64,000 bases of DNA from Streptomyces sp. CoH27 (GTDB lineage Bacteria; Actinomycetota; Actinomycetes; Streptomycetales; Streptomycetaceae), in contig NZ_JAIQYY010000010.1 of the NCBI RefSeq assembly GCF_020181035.1, forward strand, positions 168,272 through 232,271, written 5' to 3'. Below are positions 17,732 to 25,432 of this stretch, one piece after another. Position 1 is the stretch's first letter, and each line of letters starts with the position of its first letter. The translations under genes were made by a program, and so were the position numbers. The notes below the pieces were generated by a model. The model was not told the DNA's origin. It made no database searches and worked only from the letters and a program-made list of their open reading frames with translations.

Positions 17732-17914
17732 TCACTTGCGGCGTATGCCCGCTTCCTCGCCGTACTCGCCGAAGATCACGACGCTGATCGCCGCTTCCGC
17801 GAACACCTTGAGGGCGCGCAGGGCGTTGCCGATCGGATGGTGATGGGGGCCGTCCGTGGCCGTGGCGCCCGCCGGGGGCCGGGCGGGGGCCGGGGAGATG
17901 GATGCTGCGCTCAT
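17732..17914 (-). CDS. Small conserved hypothetical protein
   Basis: A 60-residue protein (from ATG 17914, with GGAG very close upstream; an ATG at 17950 would give 72 residues). After a Pro/Ala/His-rich N-terminus it ends in a moderately hydrophobic segment (ALRALKVFAEAAISVVIFGE) and a charged tail YGEEAGIRRK. I have the impression that this tail recurs in small Streptomyces proteins, but I cannot assign a function. It is convergent with the XPB gene (6 bp between stops). Confidence 0.5.
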   Translation of the reverse strand: MSAASISPAPARPPAGATATDGPHHHPIGNALRALKVFAEAAISVVIFGEYGEEAGIRRK

Positions 17915-18028
17915 GTCTCCATGGTGGCTCTCCGGGCATAAGACCCGCATCGGTCTCCGGGGCCAATTCCGGATGCCCCGGACTAGGCCCGCGGGTGGAC
18001 TCCGCCCCCTACTCCAGGGATCACCTGT

Positions 18029-18081
18029 CCCCTAGGGGCCGGGAAATTCATTGGCCCCCTCCCCAACCCCTCCCCTAGAAT
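18029..18081 (+). promoter_or_regulatory. helD promoter with palindromic elements
   Basis: A consensus TAGAAT box (18076-18081) lies about 100 bp before helD. Upstream are the perfect palindrome CCCCTAGGGG (18029-18038) and an inverted repeat GGGGCC ... GGCCCC (18035-18040 with 18053-18058). A weak TTGGCC (18051-18056) is the only -35 candidate. The sequence does not match the rifamycin-associated element as I remember it, so a different regulator may act here. Confidence 0.55.
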
Positions 18082-18182
18082 CTCCGCTCTTGCCCGCCTC
18101 CCTTCCGCGGAGTGCCGTCGCCCGGTCGGAAACCGTGCGGCATCGTCGTAGCCGTCCCAGCAGGTCTACCGGAGGCACCCCC

Positions 18183-20258
18183 TTGTCCACGCCCGCCCCA
18201 GAGCCGCTCGACGCCCCACTCGCTGCCCCGCTCGACGACCCCCTCGCCCGGGAGCGCGCCCATCTGTCCGCCTCCCGTGCCGCGCTGCGCGCCATGCGCG
18301 AGGACGTGGAGGCGCTGGACATCAAGGACGTCGCCGCGAACTGGGTGAACGCCCAGGTGCTGTCCCGCCAGATCGACGAGCGGATCAAGGCGCTGGCCGA
18401 CCTGAGCGACACCCCGCTGTTCTTCGGGCGGCTCGACTATCTGCACGCTCCGGGTGCGGACCGGGCCGAGGGTGCGGAGGGCGAGCAGTTCTATATCGGG
18501 CGCCGGCATGTGCACGACGCCGACGGCGATCCGATGGTCATCGACTGGCGTGCCCCGGTCTCCCAGCCGTTCTACCGGGCGTCCAAGAAGGACCCGATGG
18601 ACGTCGGGCTGCGCCGCCGCTTCGGCTACACCGGCGGCGACCTCACGGCGTACGAGGACGAGCACCTGTCCGACCCGGAGGAGTCGGCGAAGGCCAGCAA
18701 GCTGCTCCAGCAGGAGATCGAGCGGCCGCGCGTCGGCCCCATGCGGGACATCGTCGCCACCATCCAGCCCGAGCAGGACGAGATCGTCCGCAGCGGGCTG
18801 GGCGGGACCGTCTGTGTACAGGGAGGGCCCGGCACCGGGAAGACCGCCGTCGGTCTGCACCGGGTCGCGTATCTGCTCTACGCCCACCGGGACCGGCTGG
18901 CCCGCACCGGCACGCTCGTCATCGGGCCGAACCGGTCCTTCCTGCACTACATCGAGCAAGTCCTGCCCGCCCTGGGCGAGTTGGCGGTGCAGCAGGCCAC
19001 CGTGGACGACCTGGTGGCACATGTGGAGGTGCGCGGCACGGACGAGGCGGCCGCGGCCGTGGTCAAGGGCGACGCCCGGATGGCCGAGGTGCTGCGCCGG
19101 GCGCTGTACGCGCACGTGAGCATGCCGACGGAGCCGGTCGTGGTCGTGCGCGGGTCGCGGCGCTGGCGGGTACCGGCGTACGAACTGGAAGACGTCGTAC
19201 GGGAGTTGCTGGAGCGGGACATCCGGTACGGCGCCGCCCGCGAGGCCCTGCCGCAGCGGATCGCGCACGCGGTGCTGGTGCAGATGGAGCGGGCCGGGGA
19301 GGCGCCGGACGACCGGGTGCAGGACGCGGTGGCCCGCAACAGCGCGGTCAAGGCGGCCGTGAAGGCGGTCTGGCCGGCCGTGGATCCGGCGAAACTGGTG
19401 CTGCGCCTGCTGACGGACGCGGACTTCCTCGCCGAGCACGCCGAGGGGATCCTCGACGAGGACGAGCAGAAGACGATCCTGTGGGCCAAGCCGGTGCGCA
19501 GCGTGAAGTCGGCCAGGTGGTCCTCGGCGGACGCGGTGCTGATCGACGAGGCGACGGACCTGATCCAGCGCACGCACTCGCTCGGCCATGTCGTCCTGGA
19601 CGAGGCGCAGGACCTGTCCCCCATGCAGTACCGCTCGGTCGGCCGCCGCTGCACCACCGGCAGCGCCACCGTCCTCGGCGACCTGGCCCAGGGCACGACC
19701 CCGTGGGCGACCCGGAGCTGGGACGAGGCGCTGGCCCACCTGGGCAAGCGGGACGGTGTGATCGAGCAACTGACGACGGGTTTCCGCGTGCCGACGGACG
19801 TCATCCGTTACGCCTCCCGGCTCCTGCCCCACATCGCCCCCGGTCTCACCCCGGTCGCCTCCGTCCGGGAGAACCCCGGCTTCTTCGAGGTCCGTACGGC
19901 CACCGGGACCGCCGACGTCGTCGCGGCCTGCGAGGAGTTGCTGGGCAACGAGGGCTCGACGGGCCTGATCGCCGCCGACGCCCGCATCCCGGCCCTGGCC
20001 GAGGCCCTGACGGCTGCCGGGATCTCGTATCTCGCCCCTGGCGAGGAGACCACCCGCGAGACCCGCCTCACCCTGGTCCCGGCCTCCCTCGCCAAGGGCC
20101 TTGAGTACGACTACGTCGCCCTGGACGAACCGCAGGCGGTGGTGGACGGGGAGCCGGACGAACGGACGGGGCTGCGGCGGCTGTACGTGGCGCTGACCCG
20201 AGCGGTGTCGGGCCTGATCGTCACGCACTCGGCGCCCCTGCCCGCACAGCTGGGCTGA
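18183..20258 (+). CDS. helD: HelD-type RNA polymerase recycling ATPase (UvrD/Rep superfamily)
   Basis: A 691-residue superfamily 1 ATPase. An N-terminal coiled-coil arm (ERAHLSASRAALRAMREDV ... RQIDERIKAL, about 20-80) precedes the split helicase core. Walker A is GGPGTGKTAVGLH; a DEAQDLSP motif II, a QLTTGFRVP motif IV region and RLYVALTRAV motif VI are present. This architecture is that of HelD, which enters the RNA polymerase channels and releases stalled complexes. The TTG at 18183 is the start: GGAGG lies seven bases upstream. The promoter with TAGAAT is about 100 bp upstream. Confidence 0.85.
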   Translation: MSTPAPEPLDAPLAAPLDDPLARERAHLSASRAALRAMREDVEALDIKDVAANWVNAQVLSRQIDERIKALADLSDTPLFFGRLDYLHAPGADRAEGAEGEQFYIGRRHVHDADGDPMVIDWRAPVSQPFYRASKKDPMDVGLRRRFGYTGGDLTAYEDEHLSDPEESAKASKLLQQEIERPRVGPMRDIVATIQPEQDEIVRSGLGGTVCVQGGPGTGKTAVGLHRVAYLLYAHRDRLARTGTLVIGPNRSFLHYIEQVLPALGELAVQQATVDDLVAHVEVRGTDEAAAAVVKGDARMAEVLRRALYAHVSMPTEPVVVVRGSRRWRVPAYELEDVVRELLERDIRYGAAREALPQRIAHAVLVQMERAGEAPDDRVQDAVARNSAVKAAVKAVWPAVDPAKLVLRLLTDADFLAEHAEGILDEDEQKTILWAKPVRSVKSARWSSADAVLIDEATDLIQRTHSLGHVVLDEAQDLSPMQYRSVGRRCTTGSATVLGDLAQGTTPWATRSWDEALAHLGKRDGVIEQLTTGFRVPTDVIRYASRLLPHIAPGLTPVASVRENPGFFEVRTATGTADVVAACEELLGNEGSTGLIAADARIPALAEALTAAGISYLAPGEETTRETRLTLVPASLAKGLEYDYVALDEPQAVVDGEPDERTGLRRLYVALTRAVSGLIVTHSAPLPAQLG

Positions 20259-20344
20259 GCCGACGGCGGGGCTGTCGGTGCGGATGAGTAGGCTGCGGTG
20301 CCGTTGTGTCAGGTCAGTCGCGTCCCCCTTTGGAAAGGCCTCCG

Positions 20345-21004
20345 TTGAGCACACCGCCGTCCCCGCATCCCGGATACCAGCAGACCCCCGGGGCGTACCC
20401 GCAGCAGCCGGGTCCCTACGCGCAGCAGGCGCCTGGGCCGTACGCGCAGGCGCCCGGGCCCTACCAGCAGCCGGCCCCCGGGGCGTATCAGCAGGCGCCC
20501 GCGCCGTATCCGCCCCAGCAGGCGCCCGGCGGCTACGGCCAGCCCCAGGCTCCGTACCAGCAGGCACCCGTCGACCACAGCCGGCCCGCCCCGTATCAGC
20601 AGGCGCCCGCCGGCCCCGGGTGCGAGGTGTGCGGAGCCGGGCCCGCCACGCGGGTGACGATCCGGGGCCACCAGGGCATGCTCATCGTGATGCGGAACCT
20701 GTGGCGCAAGGGCACCTTCTGCCAGTCCTGCGCGCTCGCCGTCTTCCGCAAGATGCAGTCGGACACGCTGGCGAAGGGCTGGTGGGGGCCGATGTCGATG
20801 GTCATCACGCCCATCACGCTGCTGATCAACCTCTTCGCCCTGTCCAAGATCCGCAAGCTGACCGCCCCGACGGCCGCACTCGGCCCCGGCCTGGACCCGG
20901 GCCTCCCGGTGTTCCGCCGCCCGGCCGGAATGTTCGGCCTGCTCCCGCTCTCGGGCTTCGGCGTGGTGTTCCTCTTCGTCCTGGTCGTGCTCGCGACGGC
21001 GTGA
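20345..21004 (+). CDS. Pro/Gln/Tyr-rich membrane protein with zinc-ribbon-like Cys pairs
   Basis: A 219-residue protein. Residues 1-100 are a low-complexity region of PGPY, QQAP and PGAY repeats, probably disordered. Then come CEVCGAGP and CQSCALAVF, a two-CxxC pattern that could bind zinc, and finally two hydrophobic segments (MVITPITLLINLFAL and LLPLSGFGVVFLFVLVVLA). The start is a TTG at 20345 with GGAAAGG eight bases upstream. An N-terminal Pro/Gln-rich tail plus a helix pair is common in Streptomyces membrane proteins. It is followed at once by copy 2 of the dispersed repeat, whose hairpin probably terminates it. Confidence 0.75.
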   Translation: MSTPPSPHPGYQQTPGAYPQQPGPYAQQAPGPYAQAPGPYQQPAPGAYQQAPAPYPPQQAPGGYGQPQAPYQQAPVDHSRPAPYQQAPAGPGCEVCGAGPATRVTIRGHQGMLIVMRNLWRKGTFCQSCALAVFRKMQSDTLAKGWWGPMSMVITPITLLINLFALSKIRKLTAPTAALGPGLDPGLPVFRRPAGMFGLLPLSGFGVVFLFVLVVLATA

Positions 21005-21007
21005 GGG

Positions 21008-21120
21008 AAGCGCCCCGAAGGGGCGCGGGGCAGTGTCCGGTATGCGGCTCCGCCGCGATGGGGGTCCCCCTGTTCGAGCGAAGCCGAGAACGTGGGGGAG
21101 CGAGCAACCACGACGGCGCC
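21008..21120. repeat. Dispersed intergenic repeat, copy 2
   Basis: An inverted copy of the element at 12252-12352, placed directly after the TGA at 21002-21004. It begins with a perfect hairpin GCGCCCC GAA GGGGCGC (21010-21026), likely the terminator of the upstream gene. Confidence 0.75.
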
Positions 21121-21152
21121 GCACCGGGCGTACGTCCCGGACCGGAGCGGCG

Positions 21153-21854
21153 CTATTCCCCGTCCAGCACCCTCCGCCATTCCCGCACAGCCTCCTCGGA
21201 AACCGGCCCGGCCCAACCCGCGGGGCGAGCGGCGCCGCCGATGTGGAAGGCGTCGATCCCTGCCGTGCGCAGCGGGCGTACGTGCTCCAGGCGCAGCCCG
21301 CCGCCCACCAGGACCGTCTGGCCGTACCCGGGCTCGCCCCGGCGCCCCGCCTCCGCGAGCAGCGTCGGCAGCCCCTCGTCCACCCCGCCTGCGGCGCCCG
21401 CCGTGAGGTAGGTGTCCAGGCCGGGCAGGTCGGCGAGCTGCTTGCGCAGGGCGTCGCGGTCGGCGGCGCGGTCGATCGCGCGGTGGAACGTCCACGCGCA
21501 GCCGTCCAGCGCGCCGGCCACCCGCTCCACCGCCGCCAGGTCCACCCCGCCGTCCGCGTCGAGGAACCCGAGCACGAACTGGTCGGCGCCGGCGTCCCGC
21601 AGCTCGCCCGCCACCCGGACCAGCCGCTCCAGGTCCCCGGCGGCTCCGACCGCGAAGCCGTCCGTCAGCCGCAGCATCACGCGCAGGTCGATGTCGACGG
21701 CGGCCCGGATGCCGGCGACGGTGGCCGGCGCGGGGGTGAGCCCGTCGGCCGCCATCTCGGTGACCAGCTCCAGGCGATCCGCGCCTCCCGCCTGGGCGGC
21801 GACCGCGTCCTCGACGTCGAGCGCGATCACCTCCAGGACTGCACGCTTGCTCAT
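21153..21854 (-). CDS. cutC: CutC family protein
   Basis: A 233-residue TIM-barrel protein of the CutC family (often called copper homeostasis protein, though a role in copper handling is weakly supported). Signatures: LEVIALDVEDAVAAQAGGADRLELV at the N-terminus (strand 1 and loop), a central TFHRAID motif, and LVGGGLRLEHV near the end. Length is normal. The ATG at 21854 has a weak GGGG ribosome binding site. A DasR-like dre site lies 42 bp upstream, between it and the divergent HD-domain gene, so it may respond to amino-sugar status. Confidence 0.85.
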   Translation of the reverse strand: MSKRAVLEVIALDVEDAVAAQAGGADRLELVTEMAADGLTPAPATVAGIRAAVDIDLRVMLRLTDGFAVGAAGDLERLVRVAGELRDAGADQFVLGFLDADGGVDLAAVERVAGALDGCAWTFHRAIDRAADRDALRKQLADLPGLDTYLTAGAAGGVDEGLPTLLAEAGRRGEPGYGQTVLVGGGLRLEHVRPLRTAGIDAFHIGGAARPAGWAGPVSEEAVREWRRVLDGE

Positions 21855-21895
21855 GGCACCCCATTCATCGCGGCTACAGGTCCAGGGACAGGTGT

Positions 21896-21911
21896 AGAGG
21901 TCTAGTCCAAT
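21896..21911. promoter_or_regulatory. DasR-like dre site between cutC and HD gene
   Basis: AGAGGTCTAGTCCAAT matches 13 of 16 positions of the dre palindrome AGTGGTCTAGACCACT. It lies 42 bp before cutC and about 50 bp before the divergent HD-domain gene. Confidence 0.6.
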
Positions 21912-21964
21912 TCAAGGGTACGCCCTGCCCCCTCCCACGGCCGACAGCACGCCACAATGTGCCC

Positions 21965-22612
21965 ATGGCCGACCTCGACGACCTGCGTTCCCGCTGGCTG
22001 CGTGCCCTGCTCGCGGCACGTGACGACGACTCCTGCGCCCCGGACCCGTACCGGTACGCCGACGCCCTGCTGCGCCGCTGGCAGGAACCGCAGCGCCGCT
22101 ACCACACCCTTGAGCACCTCACGGCGGTCCTCGACCGCATCGACGTGCTCGCGGAGTACGCGGACGACCCGGACGTCGTACGCCTGGCCGCCTGGTTCCA
22201 CGACGCCGTGTACCTGCCGGAACGGTCGACGAACGAGGAGCGCTCCGCCCGCCTCGCCGAGCGCGCCCTCCCCGAGGCCGGGGTCTCGCGGGACAAGACC
22301 GCCGAGGTGGCCCGGCTGGTCCGGCTCACCGTCACGCACGACCCGGCCGACGACGACCGCGACGGCCAGGTGCTGTGCGACGCGGACCTCGCGATCCTGG
22401 CCGCGCCCCCGTCGGCGTACGCCACCTACACCGCCGAGGTGCGCGAGGAGTACCACTTCGTGCCGAACGACGCCTTCCGGGAAGGCCGTTCGGCGGTTCT
22501 GCGCCAACTCCTCGGCCTGCCCCGGCTGTTCCGCACCCCGTACGGCCAGGAGCACTGGGAGGCCACCGCCCGCTACAACCTCGCCTCGGAACTGGAATTG
22601 CTGTCGACCTGA
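21965..22612 (+). CDS. HD-domain metal-dependent phosphohydrolase
   Basis: A 215-residue protein with metal ligands of the HD superfamily: YHTLEHL (first His), AAWFHDAVY (the HD pair), TVTHD and CDADLAIL (last Asp). It is likely a metal-dependent phosphohydrolase, substrate unknown. The ATG at 21965 is chosen over the GTG at 21959: a CACAAT box ends six bases before the GTG-CCC-ATG stretch, leaving six bases before the ATG, as at other leaderless starts in this window. It is divergent from cutC across a dre-like site. Confidence 0.78.
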   Translation: MADLDDLRSRWLRALLAARDDDSCAPDPYRYADALLRRWQEPQRRYHTLEHLTAVLDRIDVLAEYADDPDVVRLAAWFHDAVYLPERSTNEERSARLAERALPEAGVSRDKTAEVARLVRLTVTHDPADDDRDGQVLCDADLAILAAPPSAYATYTAEVREEYHFVPNDAFREGRSAVLRQLLGLPRLFRTPYGQEHWEATARYNLASELELLST

Positions 22613-22639
22613 GCCCGCGCCTTCCCTAGAGTGCGCCTC

Positions 22640-23743
22640 ATGCGAACGATCAACGGGGAAGATGTGACCAAGGCCGTCACCGGATGTGTGGCGGCGCTGC
22701 GGCCGGCGGCGGACCGGGACTGGACGGCCGTCAAAGCCGGGCGGGTGGAGTTGAGTTGTCACGGCACCGCGTTCCACATCGCCGAGTGCTGCCTGGGATA
22801 CGCGGCCAACCTCGCCGGACGCGCCCAGGACGACTACGTCCCCTTCGAGGCCACGCTCGACGAGGGCACCGACAACGCCGGTCTGCTGCATGTCATCGAG
22901 GCGGCCGGCGCGCTGCTCGCCGCCGCCGTCGACACCGCCCCGCCCGGTGTGCGCGCCTTCCACCCCTACCCGTTCCGCAGCGCCGACCGCCATGGCTTCG
23001 CGGCGATGGGCATCGCGGAGACACTGCTGCACACCCACGACATCGCCCAGGGCCTCGGCCTCCCCTACGAGCCGCCGGCCGACCTCGCCGAGTCCGTCCT
23101 GACCTGGCTCTTCCCGCAGGTCAAGCCCGGCCCGGAGCCCTGGCCGACCCTGCTGTGGGCCACCGGGCGCGGCGAGCTGCCCGGCCGCGCCCCGGTCACC
23201 GAGTGGCGCTGGCGCAACAACCTCGTCATCCCCGCCGACCGCGTCACCCTCACCGGCCTGCGCCCGGCCGTCGCCCGCGATCTGCGCCTCGGCGGCGACG
23301 GCGGCCTGGACTGGATCGAGGGCGGCCCGTACGAGGGCACCCGGGACGCCGCCGGCATGCTGGTGAAGGCGTACGAAGCCGGCGTGCACCGGCCGGAGTT
23401 CGGGGTCTTCGCCCTCGTCCGGCACGAGGACGGCCGCGCGATCGGCGGCATCGGCTTCCACGGCGCACCGAACGAGGAGGGCTGGGTGGAGGTCGGCTAC
23501 GACCTCGCCGAGGGCGCCCGGGGCCAGGGGTACGCGACGGAGGCCCTGCGCACGCTGGCCGACTGGGCGCTGGCCCGGGACGACGTCCGCATGGTCATCG
23601 CGACCGTCGAGCACGCCAACGTCCCCTCGCAGCGCGTGGCGTCCCGGGCCGGCTTCACCCGCGCGACCGTGGAGGAGGAGCGCATCGCACACGCCGAGCA
23701 CGGCATGGAGGACGGGCTCCAGCTCTATGTCCGCCGGGCCTGA
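22640..23743 (+). CDS. Fusion of a maleylpyruvate-isomerase-like domain to a GNAT acetyltransferase
   Basis: A 367-residue two-domain protein. Residues 1-200 resemble the mycothiol-dependent maleylpyruvate isomerase/DinB-like four-helix fold (VELSCHGTAFHIAECCLGYA and GIAETLLHTHDIAQGLGLP; the second carries the His-rich signature HTHD). Residues about 205-367 are a GNAT domain, with acetyl-CoA loop ARGQGYATEAL and the SQRVASRAGF C-terminal motif. It probably acetylates or detoxifies a small molecule (inference). The ATG at 22640 is seven bases after TAGAGT, a leaderless signal. The last eleven codons are echoed just downstream. Confidence 0.75.
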   Translation: MRTINGEDVTKAVTGCVAALRPAADRDWTAVKAGRVELSCHGTAFHIAECCLGYAANLAGRAQDDYVPFEATLDEGTDNAGLLHVIEAAGALLAAAVDTAPPGVRAFHPYPFRSADRHGFAAMGIAETLLHTHDIAQGLGLPYEPPADLAESVLTWLFPQVKPGPEPWPTLLWATGRGELPGRAPVTEWRWRNNLVIPADRVTLTGLRPAVARDLRLGGDGGLDWIEGGPYEGTRDAAGMLVKAYEAGVHRPEFGVFALVRHEDGRAIGGIGFHGAPNEEGWVEVGYDLAEGARGQGYATEALRTLADWALARDDVRMVIATVEHANVPSQRVASRAGFTRATVEEERIAHAEHGMEDGLQLYVRRA

Positions 23744-23774
23744 CGGGCTGCGACTCTACGTCCGCCGGGCCTGA
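23711..23774 (+). repeat. Tandem echo of the GNAT-fusion 3' end
   Basis: Codons for DGLQLYVRRA-stop (23711-23743) recur at 23742-23774 as DGLRLYVRRA-stop, a 31-base offset. The differences are two synonymous changes and one Q/R change. The convergent DUF4031 gene takes its stop codon (23756-23758) from inside the second copy. Confidence 0.8.
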
Positions 23775-24031
23775 GGGCCCTTCCTGCGCCGCAGTCCGGA
23801 GGCGTGCAGCAGCCGCACCACCTCGCGGCTGCTGACCTCCACCGCCCCGGCGGCCACCACGTCCGCGTACCGGTGCGCCGGAATGTCGTAGTGGTCGCCG
23901 TCGAAGGCCCGCCTCGGCACCTCCAGCTTCTCGGCGAACGCGTGGAGTTCGTCGTACGACACATCGCTGATCAGGTGCGACCAGAGGCGCCCGTGTCCCG
24001 GCCAGGCGGGCGGGTCGAGGTACAGGGTCAC
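23756..24031 (-). CDS. DUF4031 family protein
   Basis: A 91-residue protein I recognise as DUF4031: it begins TLYLDPPAWPGHGRLWSHL and contains SDVSYDELHAFAEKLEVPRR and FDGDHYDIPAHRY, all typical of this small actinobacterial family of unknown function. The GTG at 24031 overlaps the stop of the upstream gene by four bases (GTGA), so it is probably translated by coupling; it has no ribosome binding site of its own. Its final codons (PQARRT) lie within the echoed 3' end of the convergent GNAT-fusion gene. Confidence 0.8.
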   Translation of the reverse strand: MTLYLDPPAWPGHGRLWSHLISDVSYDELHAFAEKLEVPRRAFDGDHYDIPAHRYADVVAAGAVEVSSREVVRLLHASGLRRRKGPQARRT

Positions 24032-24429
24032 GAGGAGGTCGTCCCGCCGGTGGCCGAGCCCAGCAAGCCCACCGCCGCGACCTTCACGCCCGCCTTGTGA
24101 CAGACCCAGTGCGGATCGGGGCCCAGTTCCGGCTCCACGTCGAGGGCGTGCGGGTCGCCCGAGCCGCACACCGGGCACAGCGGCCAGCGGCCGTACCGCT
24201 CCAGCAGTGCGTCCTGCACGTCCTGGGCGACCAGCCCGGCGAGGTAGGCCATGCCGTCCGGCCACTGCTCGACCCACCAGCGCCGTTCCGCGACGGAGTC
24301 CTCGACCAGCGAGACGACGTCCGCGTGGGCGACCTCGCCCGCGATCAGATCGGCCAGCACCAGCGCGCGGGCGGCGTGCAGGGCCTGCTCAAGGGGGCTG
24401 ACGGGATCGAGGGACTCCATGGAACCCAT
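24028..24429 (-). CDS. Conserved hypothetical protein with a CxxC zinc-finger-like C-terminus
   Basis: A 133-residue protein. The first 80 residues are helical (LEQALHAARALVLADLIAGE, VEDSVAERRWWVEQWPDG); the C-terminus holds CPVCGSGDPH followed by CHKAG, a likely metal site. The ATG at 24429 is preferred; a second ATG lies at 24420. It is translationally coupled to the DUF4031 gene by a GTGA overlap, so the two products probably work together. It is divergent from the RpiR-type regulator with only 47 bp between starts, so promoters overlap. Function unknown. Confidence 0.68.
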   Translation of the reverse strand: MGSMESLDPVSPLEQALHAARALVLADLIAGEVAHADVVSLVEDSVAERRWWVEQWPDGMAYLAGLVAQDVQDALLERYGRWPLCPVCGSGDPHALDVEPELGPDPHWVCHKAGVKVAAVGLLGSATGGTTSS

Positions 24430-24440
24430 TGTGCGCACTC

Positions 24441-24470
24441 TTGACCGCCATACCGAACCGAAAATAGCTT
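24441..24470 (+). promoter_or_regulatory. Leaderless promoter of the RpiR-type regulator
   Basis: TTGACC (24441-24446), 18 bases, TAGCTT (24465-24470), then six bases to the GTG at 24477. Good match to the housekeeping sigma consensus with leaderless spacing. Confidence 0.65.
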
Positions 24471-24476
24471 TCACAT

Positions 24477-25382
24477 GTGACCCAGGACGTGAAGGAAATT
24501 TTCGGCAGTCCGGGCGGCTCGCTCGCCGCGAAGGTGCGCACCCTCGCCCCTTCCATGACCCGGTCCATGCTGCGCGTCGCCGAGGCCGTCGCGAACGACC
24601 CGGCCGGCTGCGCCGCCCTCACGGTCACCGGCCTCGCCGAACTCACCGGCACCAGCGAGGCCACGGTGGTGCGCACCGCCCGCCTCCTCGGCTACCCCGG
24701 CTACCGGGACCTGCGCCTGGCCCTCGCGGGCCTCGCCGCACAACAGCAGTCGGGCCGGGCGCCCGCCATCACGACCGACATCGCGGTGGACGATCCGCTC
24801 GCCGACGTCGTCGCGAAACTCGCCTACGAGGAGCAGCAGACCCTCGCCGACACCGCCGCCGGACTCGACACCGCGCAGCTCGGCGCCGCCGTCACCGCGC
24901 TGGCCGGCGCCCGCCGCACCGACGTCTACGGCATCGGGGCGTCCGGGCTGGTCGCCCAGGACCTCACCCAGAAGCTGCTCCGCATCGGCCTCATAGCCCA
25001 CGCCCACAGCGACCCGCACCTCGCGGTGACCAACGCGGTGCAGCTCCGCTCGGGCGACGTGGCGATCGCGATCACCCACTCCGGCTCGACGGGGGACGTC
25101 ATAGAGCCGCTGCGGGTCGCCTTCGAGCACGGGGCTACGACCGTGGCCGTCACCGGCCGGCCCGACTCGCCGGTCACCCAGTACGCCGACCACGTACTGA
25201 CCACGTCCACCTCACGGGAGAGCGAGCTGCGGCCCGCCGCGATGTCCTCGCGGACGAGTCAACTGCTCGTGGTGGACTGCCTGTTCGTGGGAGTGGCCCA
25301 GCGGACGTACGAGACGGCGGCGCCCGCGCTGGCCGCGTCGTACGAGGCGCTGGCGCACCGGCATCGCACCAGCCCCAGGTGA
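24477..25382 (+). CDS. RpiR/MurR-family regulator with SIS domain
   Basis: A 301-residue regulator. Residues about 15-95 form the RpiR helix-turn-helix (LTVTGLAELTGTSEATVVRTARLLGYPGYRDL). Residues about 125-285 are a sugar-isomerase (SIS) domain with DVYGIGASGLVAQDL and AITHSGSTGDVIEPL, which binds phosphosugars. It lies 50 bp upstream of murQ on the same strand, as in murR-murQ loci, so its ligand is probably MurNAc-6-phosphate or GlcNAc-6-phosphate. The GTG start is placed by a leaderless promoter. Confidence 0.88.
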   Translation: MTQDVKEIFGSPGGSLAAKVRTLAPSMTRSMLRVAEAVANDPAGCAALTVTGLAELTGTSEATVVRTARLLGYPGYRDLRLALAGLAAQQQSGRAPAITTDIAVDDPLADVVAKLAYEEQQTLADTAAGLDTAQLGAAVTALAGARRTDVYGIGASGLVAQDLTQKLLRIGLIAHAHSDPHLAVTNAVQLRSGDVAIAITHSGSTGDVIEPLRVAFEHGATTVAVTGRPDSPVTQYADHVLTTSTSRESELRPAAMSSRTSQLLVVDCLFVGVAQRTYETAAPALAASYEALAHRHRTSPR

Positions 25383-25432
25383 GCACCAGCACGCGAACCC
25401 GAACCTGAGAGACCTGAGAGAGCCGCCCCCTC

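Noticed and set aside
20390..20610. Repeated CCGTAC/CAGCAGGCGCC units resembling a tandem repeat array
   Set aside because: They are codons for the PGPY/QQAP low-complexity region of the membrane protein at 20345, not a non-coding array or CRISPR.
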